From positions 943,025 through 1,007,024 of the forward strand of contig NZ_LGUE01000004.1 in NCBI RefSeq assembly GCF_001274775.1: a stretch of DNA of 64,000 bases. The letters run 5' to 3'. The DNA comes from Rossellomorea marisflavi. GTDB lineage: Bacteria; Bacillota; Bacilli; Bacillales; Bacillaceae_B. The notes under the pieces were generated by a model. The model saw only the letters and a list, made by a program, of their open reading frames with translations. It had not been told where the DNA came from and did not search any database. A program made the translations under genes and the position numbers. Positions 9,911 through 18,064 of this stretch are shown here, piece after piece (the first letter of the stretch is position 1; each line of letters begins with the position of its first letter).

Positions 9911-9946
9911 AAAAAATCGTACAGCGCGTGCCCTGTACGATTTTTT
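9911..9946. terminator. bidirectional terminator between the symporter and sodC
   Basis: 14-bp perfect inverted repeat (AAAAAATCGTACAG at 9911-9924 with its complement at 9933-9946) with A and T runs at both ends, placed between two convergent genes. Confidence 0.93.
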
Positions 9947-9949
9947 CTA

Positions 9950-10444
9950 TTATGTTTGCGATTTGGTATAGGGAACGATCACTCCGCAGGCCAAGCGTTT
10001 CCCCGCATCACCTGAAGGCTGAGACCGGTAATCATCTGGACTCTGGTGGATGATCACGCCTTTTCCCACCACATCCTTCACACTGAATTTATTGGTGAAG
10101 AAGGACATCCGGGCATATCCCCCATTAGAAAACAGGACGGGAAAATCTCCTGCGTGATTGCCATGGGGTTGGGCTCCGGGATTCCAATGACCGCCCGCAG
10201 ATGTAAAAGGATCGGACGGGTCTCCAATTTCGCATATCCCCTTCTCATGAAGGTGGAAACCATGTGGACCGATTGGTTTCTCTCCATTCTTTCCTTCTTT
10301 ATAAGGCGGAAGACCCCTCACCTCCACCATGACTTCCACCCCTCCCTTCACATCGTGAAAAAAGACGTTCCCGTCGAGATCCGGCGCAAGCGGACCTCCC
10401 TTGATCATTGCGTACGCAATGTTCCCCGTATCCATTCCATTCAT
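9950..10444 (-). CDS. Cu/Zn superoxide dismutase-like protein without signal peptide
   Basis: 164-residue member of the SodC family. All metal ligands are recognisable: HLH-type H64 and H66, bridging H86 (GGHWNP), H94, H97 and D100 (HGNHAGD) and H133 (IIHQSPDDY). C71 and C153 would make the conserved disulfide, and KRLACGVI carries the active-site Arg. I use the ATG at 10444 because AAGGAGGGG lies just upstream; an earlier in-frame ATG at 10474 only adds the ribosome binding site as codons. No signal peptide or lipobox is present, unlike the lipoprotein YojM of B. subtilis, so a cytoplasmic location is suggested. Confidence 0.88.
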   Translation of the reverse strand: MNGMDTGNIAYAMIKGGPLAPDLDGNVFFHDVKGGVEVMVEVRGLPPYKEGKNGEKPIGPHGFHLHEKGICEIGDPSDPFTSAGGHWNPGAQPHGNHAGDFPVLFSNGGYARMSFFTNKFSVKDVVGKGVIIHQSPDDYRSQPSGDAGKRLACGVIVPYTKSQT

Positions 10445-10629
10445 CTTTTTTCCCCTCCTTCTCATCTTCATCAATCTATGCCTTCCAGTCCTTTTGCATG
10501 ACCAACAATCGTTTAAACGTAGATTCCTTGAGGCGCAAGGAAGGAACCTTCTTGATCAAACGTTTGTTTAAAAAGGACCTTTCTCCATTGAACCCTAATA
10601 AGGTAAATTCCACCTATTACCATCTACCC

Positions 10630-10658
10630 TGTACAATTGTCCAAAAAAATGGTATATT
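10630..10658 (+). promoter_or_regulatory. candidate promoter of ispA
   Basis: TGTACA (10630-10635), 17-nt spacer, TATATT (10653-10658). The -35 is poor but the spacing is right and the -10 lies 55 nt from the ispA start. The rest of the 10445-10713 gap shows only two short palindromes, GTTTAAAC and AAACGTTT. Confidence 0.35.
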
Positions 10659-10713
10659 TTCAGAAACTTCAGACTAATGGACATCATGAGAATAATATTT
10701 TGGAGGGATGACC

Positions 10714-11676
10714 ATGGCAACCGAAATGAAGCTGATTCCGTATTTCATGAACGAAATGATTGGAGATGTAAATGAGGTTCCGAAAGGCATTGAAATGATT
10801 CAGTCCCCCATACTATGGAAAGAAGGATGCAAAGGAAAGGGCACGACCATCGCCGTACTCGATACAGGCTGTGACATCAACCATCCTGACCTTGCCGGAC
10901 GGGTGAAGGGCGTCAAGAACTTCACTGATGACGATGCAGGGGCAGACGATAATGTGACGGACTACAGTGGACATGGCACCCATGTCTCCGGAACCATCGC
11001 TGCCAATGAGGATGGAGATGGAGTGATCGGAGTCGCCCCGCTTGCAGACCTCATGATCATCAAAGTACTCGCGGGAAGTTCCGGGAGAGGACAATACGAT
11101 TGGATCGTGAAAGGAATCGAGTATGCAACGGAACAGGGAGTCGATATTATCTCCATGTCCCTGGGCGGCCCGACTGATTATAAACCGCTCCATGACGCAA
11201 TCAAAAAAGCCGTAGCAGCTGGTATCCTGGTGGTTTCTGCAGCCGGTAATGAAGGCGACGGGAACAGCGATACAGATGAATTCTCCTACCCGGCAAGCTA
11301 TAAGGAAGTCATCGCCGTGGGAGCCATCGACCTCCAGAGAAAATCATCCTACTTCACCAATTCCAATAATGAAATCGACCTTGTAGCCCCTGGAGAGCAG
11401 ATCCTCTCAACGATCCCCGGGGATAAATATGCCAAGCTCAGCGGGACGTCCATGTCGGCTCCCCACGTAGCAGGCGCGCTTGCCTTGATCAAAGAGTTTG
11501 AGGAAGCAGCATTCAAACGGGAACTGAGCGAACCGGAAATCTATGCCCAGCTCGTGAAACGAACCATCCCTCTCGGATACCCGAAATCCCTCGAAGGAAA
11601 CGGATTGCTCTATCTCACGGCTCCGGATCTGCTGAGGGAACATCTCCGCTCCCAGCCTCTTGCCCATATAGGATAA
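10714..11676 (+). CDS. ispA: intracellular subtilisin-family serine protease IspA
   Basis: 320-residue S8 peptidase. The catalytic triad is visible: Asp50 (AVLDTGCD), His87 (SGHGTHVSGT) and Ser246 (SGTSMSAPHVAG), with oxyanion Asn179 (AAGNEG). There is no secretion signal. The N-terminal extension with LIPYFMNEM is the inhibitory propeptide type seen in Bacillus intracellular subtilisins, so the enzyme should act in the cytoplasm, in late growth or sporulation. I choose the ATG at 10714 because GGAGGG sits 7 nt ahead of it; the ATG at 10708 overlaps that site. Monocistronic. Confidence 0.93.
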   Translation: MATEMKLIPYFMNEMIGDVNEVPKGIEMIQSPILWKEGCKGKGTTIAVLDTGCDINHPDLAGRVKGVKNFTDDDAGADDNVTDYSGHGTHVSGTIAANEDGDGVIGVAPLADLMIIKVLAGSSGRGQYDWIVKGIEYATEQGVDIISMSLGGPTDYKPLHDAIKKAVAAGILVVSAAGNEGDGNSDTDEFSYPASYKEVIAVGAIDLQRKSSYFTNSNNEIDLVAPGEQILSTIPGDKYAKLSGTSMSAPHVAGALALIKEFEEAAFKRELSEPEIYAQLVKRTIPLGYPKSLEGNGLLYLTAPDLLREHLRSQPLAHIG

Positions 11677-11681
11677 AAAAG

Positions 11682-11708
11682 AAACGGCCGGGGGTCTCCC
11701 GGCCGTTT
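11682..11708. terminator. bidirectional terminator, ispA / HAD-kinase
   Basis: 11-bp stem AAACGGCCGGG (11682-11692) with CCCGGCCGTTT (11698-11708), A run before and T run after, between convergent genes. Confidence 0.92.
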
Positions 11709-11711
11709 TCA

Positions 11712-12812
11712 TTATGTAGGGATGACCCAATCTGCACGTTTCATCGGCTGAACCGTATCGAGGTAATACTCTTCTGCCTTCCAATACCGATTCCTGAACT
11801 TTTCAAGCTTCAGCTGCGTCTCCTCCGATTCACGGAGTAACCGTCGTTCTCTCGAGCAATCAAGGAATAGGATCCCATCGAAGGCATCCCTCCATTCCTC
11901 CCTCTGAAGGAATACCCCCTCTACAATGATGATACCCTTATCCGAAAGCTGCACCTGCCTTTCCGTCACGGTATCCAGCTCCCCATCGTAAAATGGTAAC
12001 CTTACATCCATGCAGCCCTCTTTCAGTTTCATAAAGAACTCTTCCCTCAACCGTTTCCGATCCCACTGCAGACTATAATATTCAAACCACTCCTCATGAC
12101 CGGTGTCATACCGCGCTTTCCGCTCGACAATGTGGTCATCGATATGAAAGATCTGATGAGTGACCCCCTTACCCTTCAGCCATTCCTCTATCTCTGACAC
12201 CATGGTCGACTTACCCGACCGGCTCAACCCGTCTATCCCGAGGACGAAACGTGCTTCTGCATTTGCCCCGTCCAAGATCTCTTCCAGCACACGTTGAGGA
12301 GAATCCAAAAGCCAGCGGGTCGCTTCCTGAAGGTCGTCAGCCACGTGGTCCACGGTGCCTTCAAAGTTCATTCTGTTTTTCTGCCATTCACTCTCACCCG
12401 CTCCCGTCCTGACAAGCACCGTCGTACACCCTGCCTTTTTGCCGGCGAGCATATCCTTCCACCTATCCCCGATCACGGCACATTTGGTGAGATCAAGCCC
12501 TCGATCCGCTGCTGCTTGCTCCAGCATGCCGATCTCAGGCTTCCGACATCCGCAGCCCTCCCCTTCTTCATGGGGACAGATGTACACACCATCAAACCCG
12601 AACCCGTTCAACTCCCGTTCGAATTCTTCCATCAGCCTGGGTCTTGCAGAGATTCCAGGCTGATTGGTGAAGGATAGGATGGGGATTCCGTTTTCTTTTA
12701 TCCTCTTTAAAGCGATTGCACTCCGGGGAAACACCTCAAACACTCCCGGATATTCAATTTCATTACTGCCGCCCAGTGTACCGTCACGATCTATGAATAG
12801 AGCCTGCCACAT
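11712..12812 (-). CDS. HAD-IIIA phosphatase fused to a uridine kinase-like P-loop kinase
   Basis: 366-residue bifunctional protein. Residues 1-165 are a HAD-IIIA phosphatase: nucleophile motif DRDGT with D8 and D10, then SFTNQ, Lys91 and the GDRWKDMLAGKKAG motif. Cys79, His81, Cys87 and Cys89 form a zinc-binding loop like that of heptose-bisphosphate and histidinol phosphatases. Residues 175-366 are a P-loop kinase with Walker A GLSRSGKST (195-203), HIDDHIVERKARYDTG and a VEGVFLQREEW segment like uridine kinases. The substrates are unknown. The order phosphatase-kinase recalls polynucleotide kinase-phosphatases, but the zinc loop points rather to a small sugar or nucleotide substrate. Monocistronic. 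Confidence 0.82.
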   Translation of the reverse strand: MWQALFIDRDGTLGGSNEIEYPGVFEVFPRSAIALKRIKENGIPILSFTNQPGISARPRLMEEFERELNGFGFDGVYICPHEEGEGCGCRKPEIGMLEQAAADRGLDLTKCAVIGDRWKDMLAGKKAGCTTVLVRTGAGESEWQKNRMNFEGTVDHVADDLQEATRWLLDSPQRVLEEILDGANAEARFVLGIDGLSRSGKSTMVSEIEEWLKGKGVTHQIFHIDDHIVERKARYDTGHEEWFEYYSLQWDRKRLREEFFMKLKEGCMDVRLPFYDGELDTVTERQVQLSDKGIIIVEGVFLQREEWRDAFDGILFLDCSRERRLLRESEETQLKLEKFRNRYWKAEEYYLDTVQPMKRADWVIPT

Positions 12813-12883
12813 GCTGAACCCTCCCTCAATATGGAAATATCATTCATTTTACCATATCGGGGGAAGGCAGACTTTTTATTCAA

Positions 12884-12910
12884 TAAAAAAAGGAAGGCTG
12901 TGGCCTCCCT
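12884..12910 (-). terminator. terminator of ykuS
   Basis: Minus-strand hairpin (12891-12898 with 12903-12910, one mismatch, loop of 4) followed by seven U. Confidence 0.8.
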
Positions 12911-12914
12911 TCCC

Positions 12915-13160
12915 TTACATCATTCTGCTGTCGACCTGTTCACATACTTGATCGGCCGTCAGTCCATCCGCTTCAATGACAGATCCTTTGAATGTTGTAT
13001 TTTGCATTCCCATTACGTTTGTATCCAAGCCTGTCGTGACACAGCAATCACAGCCGTTCACATCTTGTTCGTTCTTGAGTTCAACGACGTCATACCCTTT
13101 TTCACGCAATGCCTGCACTACATTTGAAAGGGATTGTTCAACACCTACACGTTTTGTCAT
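12915..13160 (-). CDS. ykuS: YkuS/UPF0180 family small protein
   Basis: 81-residue protein of a family confined to Bacillales. It has the family features KRVGVEQSL at the N-terminus, LREKGYDVVEL, a GCDCCVTTGLDTNVMG block with a Cys-Asp-Cys-Cys cluster, and a C-terminal IEADGLTADQVCEQV. Function is unknown; the cysteine cluster could bind a metal or be redox active, which is inference. An AGGAGGTG site precedes the ATG at 13160. It has its own terminator. Confidence 0.88.
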   Translation of the reverse strand: MTKRVGVEQSLSNVVQALREKGYDVVELKNEQDVNGCDCCVTTGLDTNVMGMQNTTFKGSVIEADGLTADQVCEQVDSRMM

Positions 13161-13401
13161 GGCTTAACACCTCCTGTTTCTTATCTTTAGGATTTTCAAC
13201 CTGGGTGAAAGATATTCATGGAGGTGGCAGTTCTTCTATATTTGTCTTTGTTAGTGTAACTGTGTATGCTCATGAAGGAATGGGGCGTTCCTTTCCGCTT
13301 CTAGAGATTTGATTTCTGTCGCGAAATAAGAATCATCATCTTGGTTATGATGATAGCTGAAGATAATATCGTTCTAAGTGAAGGGTGAGATGGAAAACTA
13401 A

Positions 13402-13670
13402 TCCGTTCCTTTGCGCTGCAGGGATTTGCTTTCCGCGGGGAGCATGTCGGATATGCCCGTGCCTTCGGAATTTAAATCACCCAAGTGCAATTAGAATTAA
13501 TGGCCTCGTAGTTCTTAATGAAGGCTGTGGTGGAAAGGTAGTTCGTTCCTTTGCGCTGCAGGGATTCGCTTTCCGCGGGGGGCATGTCGAGCCTCCTCGT
13601 GCCTGCGGGGTCTCGATCATCCCCCTTTTCCGCAGGAGTCAAATCCCTTCCGCTTCAATCCACTCAGTGC
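13402..13670 (-). repeat. two inverted-orientation copies of the palindromic intergenic repeat
   Basis: The segments from 13402 and from 13545 share GTTCCTTTGCGCTGCAGGGA followed by a CTTTCCGCGGGG block. The second copy continues as a full unit to about 13670 with GAGCCTCCTCGTGCCTGCGG and CCGCAGGAGTC. The first is truncated near 13475. On the minus strand these match the forward copies at 13.87-14.39 and 52.2-52.8 kb. Confidence 0.85.
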
Positions 13671-13734
13671 CATCGGACTATGAGGTAATCGTTTGTTAAT
13701 AAGGATAGAAAGTCATGCTAAAAACGAAACAAGG

Positions 13735-14485
13735 ATGGGGATGTCCTGTTTCTCCTGCGCACAAAGTATAGCGAACGGAAAAAGCTCGCCTTCAGCACGC
13801 ATTCATTGCAAAAAACTGGATGCGATACCTTGCATCAAATCAGCACATCCCCTTTCCTTCGCACAGAGTGCAGTGCAGCGAAGGCCTCCCGACTCCTATA
13901 GGAATAGCGGGCAAGGTGAGACCCTGCAGGCAACGCCGAAGCGGCTCACCGCACGCCCCATGGAAAGCGGGTGGCCGCAGCGGAACGGAACGATCTCCTT
14001 TCTATCACAACCTCATTACAAGATCAGGATGGCAAATTCCCCTGTTTCGAATCAGCACATCCTCTATCCTGCGCACAAAGTGCAGTGCAGCGAAGGCCTC
14101 CCGACTCCTATGGGAGAAGCGGGCAGGGTGAGACCCTGCAGGCAGCGCCGAAGCGGCTCACCGCACGCCCCATGGAAAGCGGGTGGCCGCAGCGAAACGG
14201 AACGGTCTCTTCACCTCTACATACTCACAAAAAACAGGATGGCGTTAGCATGTTTCAAATCAGCACTCTCCCACTCCTACCCACAGAGTGCAGTGCAGCG
14301 AAAGCCTCCCGACTCCTATGGGAATAGCGGCTCACCGCACGCCCCATGGAAAGCGGGAGGCCGAAGCGGAACGGAACGGTCTCTTATCCACCACACACTC
14401 ATAAAAATACAGGATGACAATTCCCTGCTCCAAATCAGCACACCCATACTCATACGCACAGAGTGCAGTGGAACGAAACGGCACC
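13735..14485 (+). repeat. quasi-tandem array of the palindromic intergenic repeat (about 210-bp period)
   Basis: The phrase GTGCAGTGCAGCGAA or a close variant recurs at 13868, 14080, 14288 and (as GTGCAGTGGAACG) 14463. The spacings are 212, 208 and 175 bp. Each copy continues with CCTCCCGACTCCTA, GCGGCTCACCGCACGCCCCA and GGAAAGCGGG. The spacers are also related, since each has AAATCAGCAC about 30 bp before the core. The third unit lacks about 30 bp and the fourth is only a stub. A degenerate start is visible near 13757. Confidence 0.88.
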
Positions 14486-14621
14486 TTACCACAAAAGAGA
14501 TGAAAAGGATAAGCAACTCTGACAAGCCGCCCCCACCCCCACACAGCAAAAAAGGGGTTTATCTCCATGCGAAACGGGTACATTATAACCATACAACATA
14601 CACAAAGGGTGGTAATGACAA

Positions 14622-15059
14622 ATGGATCAAGCAAAACTTGACGAACTAATTGAAGGACTGAACGAAGACCTAGCAAATGAATATGCCGCAGTTATCCTCT
14701 ACACGAACTACGCAGCAGTAGTAAGCGGCTTATATAGACAGGTATTGAAACCTTTCTTCGAAGAAGAGATCCCTGATGAGCAAGGACATGCTCTATACCT
14801 TGCAGAAAAAATTAAAACCCTTGGAGGCAGCCCTACAACGACTCCAGCAAAGGTGAAACAAACGGACGACGTGAAAGAAATGCTCCTTGAAGGACGCAAA
14901 GCAGAAGCTGACACGATCGAACGCTACAAAAAACGCAAAGAGCAGGCTGAAGAGCTTGGTCTTGTGGAGCTCGGAATCAAGCTTGATGATATGATTGCCG
15001 ACGAAACGCACCACTTGGAAGAATTCGATCGTCTTCTTAAAGACCCTTCTTTCAACTAA
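14622..15059 (+). CDS. ferritin-like domain protein
   Basis: 145-residue all-helical protein with the spacing of a diiron four-helix bundle: an N-terminal helix with ANEYAAVILYTNYA, EEEIPDEQGHALYLAEKI (Glu and His ligands), EADTIERYKKR and DETHHLEEFDRLL. It resembles the Bacillus bacterioferritin/DUF2202-like stand-alone ferritin domain proteins, expected to bind iron or detoxify peroxide in the cytoplasm. A weak GGGTGGT is the only ribosome-binding sequence before ATG 14622. It lies directly downstream of the repeat array and ends in a terminator. Confidence 0.82.
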   Translation: MDQAKLDELIEGLNEDLANEYAAVILYTNYAAVVSGLYRQVLKPFFEEEIPDEQGHALYLAEKIKTLGGSPTTTPAKVKQTDDVKEMLLEGRKAEADTIERYKKRKEQAEELGLVELGIKLDDMIADETHHLEEFDRLLKDPSFN

Positions 15060-15070
15060 TTGAAATGTCC

Positions 15071-15099
15071 AAAAAGACCGCTCCCGTAGCGGTCTTTTT
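15071..15099. terminator. bidirectional terminator, ferritin-like gene / helicase
   Basis: 12-bp perfect stem AAAAAGACCGCT (15071-15082) with AGCGGTCTTTTT (15088-15099) between convergent genes. The helicase stop codon lies at its edge. Confidence 0.92.
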
Positions 15100-17408
15100 T
15101 ATGTCCACGAACCTCCCACCACAGTGAAATGTCGCCATTCCTCGAGCAGCAGCTTCTGATATTCTCCTGAGAGATAGCGATCATCAATGAGCCTGAGGAC
15201 ACCGCGGTCTTCTTCAGTCCGGATCAGCCTTCCACCAGACTGAAAGACTTTGTTCAATCCGGGGTAGGTGTAGGCGTAGGCAAATCCATTTACTCCGAGA
15301 GAGTTGAAATAGGACTTCATCAGCTCCCGTTCTTCATCAGGTTGTGGGAGGCCGACACCGACAACCACCACCTGATTCAACCGTTCACCCTTCAGATCGA
15401 TGCCTTCTGAAAAAATGCCTCCCAAGACGGCAAGACCCAATACTGGCTCCTTTCGTCCTGCTTGGAACTCAGCCAGGAACTCTTCTCGTTCCTTTTCTGA
15501 CATCATCGGCTCCTGCATGATCAGCTTCGCCGATAAATCATACCCTTCCAATGCGTGAAAGGCTTTTCTCATGAAGGCGTAGGAAGGAAAGAATACGAGG
15601 CCATTTCCATCGACTCGATTAAAGAGATTGACGATCGACTCCATCAGATGGGGAAAATGGCGATCCCGGTCCCTGAAGCGTATGGAAAGGGGCTGGATTT
15701 CCACTTGCCACTGGCTATGATCAAAGGGGGTCGGAATGACAAATCGGTAATCCTCCGCTTCTCCTCCAAGCTGATGGAAGTAATACGAAAACGGATGTAA
15801 GGTCGCGGAAAAGAAGACCGCCGCCTTATACCCTGCCGTCACCTGACGCAAAAATGCTGCAGGATCCAGACAGACGAGCTTGAAGGTAATCCCGGCCCCA
15901 TGCTGGGTGACCAATGTCCGGTGTTCTTTTGAATAGAGCTGCAAGATGCGCAGGAATTGGGTCGATTCAAAATACGCCTCCAATAGAGGACTTTCACCTT
16001 CCATGTGAGGAAGTTCCTTTTCCGCAGCATCCACGAATGCCCTTACTCCATCTGTGACACCGGAATCGACTTCTTCATATGTACCGGGGCCCACACCTTC
16101 CAAAGCCTCCGTGAGGGTACGAATCGCCGTGCTCAGTTCTCCCTTCACATGTGTCGCCAGCGATGTGAATACCGTGGACGTCAAGGAAGCAGAGTGCATG
16201 TCCCTCCCGCGCGGAACGAGATTATGAGCTTCGTCGATGAGGAGCGTCGTCTGCTTTTTAGAGGAATCACTGAATCGCTTCAACGATGTTCGTGGGTCGA
16301 ATAGATAATTATAATCTCCGATGACCCCTTCAACGAGATACGATAGATCGATGGAGAACTCAAACGGACATACACGATGTGCTTTTGCGTACTCCTCGAT
16401 CACCGGTCTGGTCATGAGGGTCTCTTTCTGAAGGATATCCAGGATGGCCCCGTTCACGCGATCATAGTGGCCACAGGCAAATTCGCAATGATCGGGCTGG
16501 CAGATGGTTTGATCTTTAAAGCAGATCTTGTCCTTAGCCGTGATGGTCAATGCCCTGGTGGAGAGGCCCCCTTCTTCCATCAGCTTAACGGCGTCTTCAG
16601 CCACCGTCCTCGAGATGGTTTTGGCCGTGGCGTAAAACCATCTGCCTCCTTCTTTTACGACGGGAAATAAGGTAGAAATCGTCTTCCCAGTTCCCGTGGG
16701 GGCATTGGCAAAAAGAGTCTTTCTTTCGGTGACGGTTTTATAAACGGCTCCCACCAATTGACGCTGACCCTTTCTGAACGTCTCGAAAGGAAAAGAAAGG
16801 CGGGAGAGGCTCGCCTCCAGATTCTCCTCGTTTCTCAACCTCACTTCTGCAAACGGCGTATAGAGCTGCAATAGACCGATCATGATTCCCTGAAGTTCTT
16901 CACGGTCATACTCGCGGGTAAATGATTTTGTCTCTTCTGTTCCTGTGTGGATATACGTGAGCCTCACATGTATGGCATCCCAGCCCCGCTCTTCCGTCAG
17001 GAGGCTGGCATAGCACTCCGCCTGAGCCCAGTGGACCCCCATCCCTTCCTCCAAATCATCAAGGCTCCGGGCCGTTGATTTGATTTCTTCCACCATGATC
17101 TTTCCTTCACGGTGTATGATCCCATCACATCTGCCTTCAATCTGATAGCTGATTCCATCCACGACTTTTCTCCCTTTAAGATGAACCTCTTTTTCATCGG
17201 GCTCTTCATAGCGTCGTTGAAGTTTTTGATGGAGCCTTGTTCCCGTGAGCATGGATGACCTAGGCTGAAATCGCGAATCGATATCCCCAGCCTTGAGGAC
17301 AAACTCGACGAGCTCCCTGACGGATAGTGTCATATCGGCATCCAAGGCGTTCACCTCGCTTTCTTCTTCTATTCTGTCCACTGCCGGCATATGTATAGAG
17401 ACAAGCAT
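15099..17408 (-). CDS. DinG/XPD-like iron-sulfur DNA helicase with N-terminal PD-(D/E)XK nuclease-like domain
   Basis: 769-residue protein. Residues 50-180 look like a Cas4/RecB-type nuclease: H60 (GTRLHQKLQ), D95 (EGRCDGII), E108-x-K110 (VEEIKST) and Q129 (HWAQAECYA). The helicase follows with the Q-like FRKGQRQ, Walker A APTGTGKT (about 236-243), DEAH at 391-394 and the C-terminal QSGGRLIRTEEDRG motif VI. Cys295, 302, 307, 311 and 346 lie between motifs I and II, where XPD/DinG proteins carry a 4Fe-4S cluster. It likely unwinds damaged or recombining DNA 5' to 3'. The start at 17408 has no clear ribosome binding site and is the least certain part. It diverges from the YczE-like gene 18 nt away. 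Confidence 0.88.
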   Translation of the reverse strand: MLVSIHMPAVDRIEEESEVNALDADMTLSVRELVEFVLKAGDIDSRFQPRSSMLTGTRLHQKLQRRYEEPDEKEVHLKGRKVVDGISYQIEGRCDGIIHREGKIMVEEIKSTARSLDDLEEGMGVHWAQAECYASLLTEERGWDAIHVRLTYIHTGTEETKSFTREYDREELQGIMIGLLQLYTPFAEVRLRNEENLEASLSRLSFPFETFRKGQRQLVGAVYKTVTERKTLFANAPTGTGKTISTLFPVVKEGGRWFYATAKTISRTVAEDAVKLMEEGGLSTRALTITAKDKICFKDQTICQPDHCEFACGHYDRVNGAILDILQKETLMTRPVIEEYAKAHRVCPFEFSIDLSYLVEGVIGDYNYLFDPRTSLKRFSDSSKKQTTLLIDEAHNLVPRGRDMHSASLTSTVFTSLATHVKGELSTAIRTLTEALEGVGPGTYEEVDSGVTDGVRAFVDAAEKELPHMEGESPLLEAYFESTQFLRILQLYSKEHRTLVTQHGAGITFKLVCLDPAAFLRQVTAGYKAAVFFSATLHPFSYYFHQLGGEAEDYRFVIPTPFDHSQWQVEIQPLSIRFRDRDRHFPHLMESIVNLFNRVDGNGLVFFPSYAFMRKAFHALEGYDLSAKLIMQEPMMSEKEREEFLAEFQAGRKEPVLGLAVLGGIFSEGIDLKGERLNQVVVVGVGLPQPDEERELMKSYFNSLGVNGFAYAYTYPGLNKVFQSGGRLIRTEEDRGVLRLIDDRYLSGEYQKLLLEEWRHFTVVGGSWT

Positions 17409-17426
17409 CGGTTAACGGAGGTAGAC

Positions 17427-18023
17427 ATGATTCGATTCCTTTTTTATAGTATCGGTTTATTATGCTTATCACTCGGCGTTTCATTTGTGATCCATGCCAA
17501 TATGGGAGCGGGTCCTTGGGACGCCCTGGCTGTTGGAGAATCACGTTTGTTCCACCTTACAATCGGGACATGCATCTTTTTAAACGGATGCATCCTGATC
17601 GGCGTCAATGCGTTTCTGCTGAAAGAGCGACCAAGATGGCTCGCCGCCCTGTCGATTTTCCTTATCGGTCAGCTCGTTGATTTCTGGCTGAGAGTGACGG
17701 AGGCCGTCCTTATCCCATCTGATCTTATGTCACAGATCCTGTTTGTGCTCATCGGTACAACCCTGATCGGGCTTGGGATTTCCATTTATCTACAGGCTGG
17801 ACTTCCTTCGAGTCCCATGGATACACTCATGATGGCCCTTCACCACCGTTTCGGGTTGAATCTCAACCACGCGCGTCTCCTGAACGAGGCCATCGCCATT
17901 ACATTGGCCATCACGGCAGGCGGTTCCATCGGGATCGGCACCCTCATTGTCGCCTGTACGTTAGGGTCGGTCATTCATTTCTTTTATCCTATCATAGAAC
18001 GTATGTACGGTAAATTAACATGA
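17427..18023 (+). CDS. YczE/YyaS/YitT-type membrane protein
   Basis: 198-residue integral membrane protein with five hydrophobic segments. The motif GVSFVIHANMGAGPWDAL near residues 16-33 and the internal echo GISIYLQAGLPSSPMDTLM are the repeat signature of the YczE/YitT family. Function in the family is unclear; some members are needed for antibiotic or surfactin production in B. subtilis. I use the ATG at 17427, which has CGGAGGT 5 nt ahead; an upstream in-frame ATG at 17391 would run across that site. Confidence 0.82.
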   Translation: MIRFLFYSIGLLCLSLGVSFVIHANMGAGPWDALAVGESRLFHLTIGTCIFLNGCILIGVNAFLLKERPRWLAALSIFLIGQLVDFWLRVTEAVLIPSDLMSQILFVLIGTTLIGLGISIYLQAGLPSSPMDTLMMALHHRFGLNLNHARLLNEAIAITLAITAGGSIGIGTLIVACTLGSVIHFFYPIIERMYGKLT

Positions 18024-18034
18024 GAACGGAATGA

Positions 18035-18064
18035 AAAAACACTTAGATTTCAAGCATCTAAGTG
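18035..18064 (-). terminator. terminator overlapping the histidine kinase stop codon
   Basis: 9-bp stem CACTTAGAT (minus strand 18064-18056) with ATCTAAGTG (18048-18040), followed by six U. The last codons and the TGA at 18050 lie inside the hairpin. Confidence 0.88.

Larger units (their letters stand above)
13161..14621. other. gene-free interval carrying repeat clusters
   Basis: About 1.46 kb with no credible gene. It holds two inverted-orientation copies (13402-13670) and four forward copies (13735-14485) of a palindromic intergenic repeat. Long open frames in several phases cross it only because the repeats lack stop codons. An 8-bp inverted repeat ATCATCAT/ATGATGAT lies near 13332-13355. 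The last 100 bases carry the ferritin-like gene's ribosome binding site. Confidence 0.8.

Noticed and set aside
13161-14621. CRISPR array
   Set aside because: Repeat spacing of about 210 bp and long related spacers do not fit a CRISPR; no cas genes are present. The Cas4-like domain at 15-17 kb is fused to a helicase and is not a cas gene.
13693-14649. Open frame of 318 codons across the repeat array
   Set aside because: It spans repeat units with internally repeated peptide text, lacks a ribosome binding site, has odd composition, and two other frames are open in the same place. The true gene (ferritin-like) starts inside its end in another frame.
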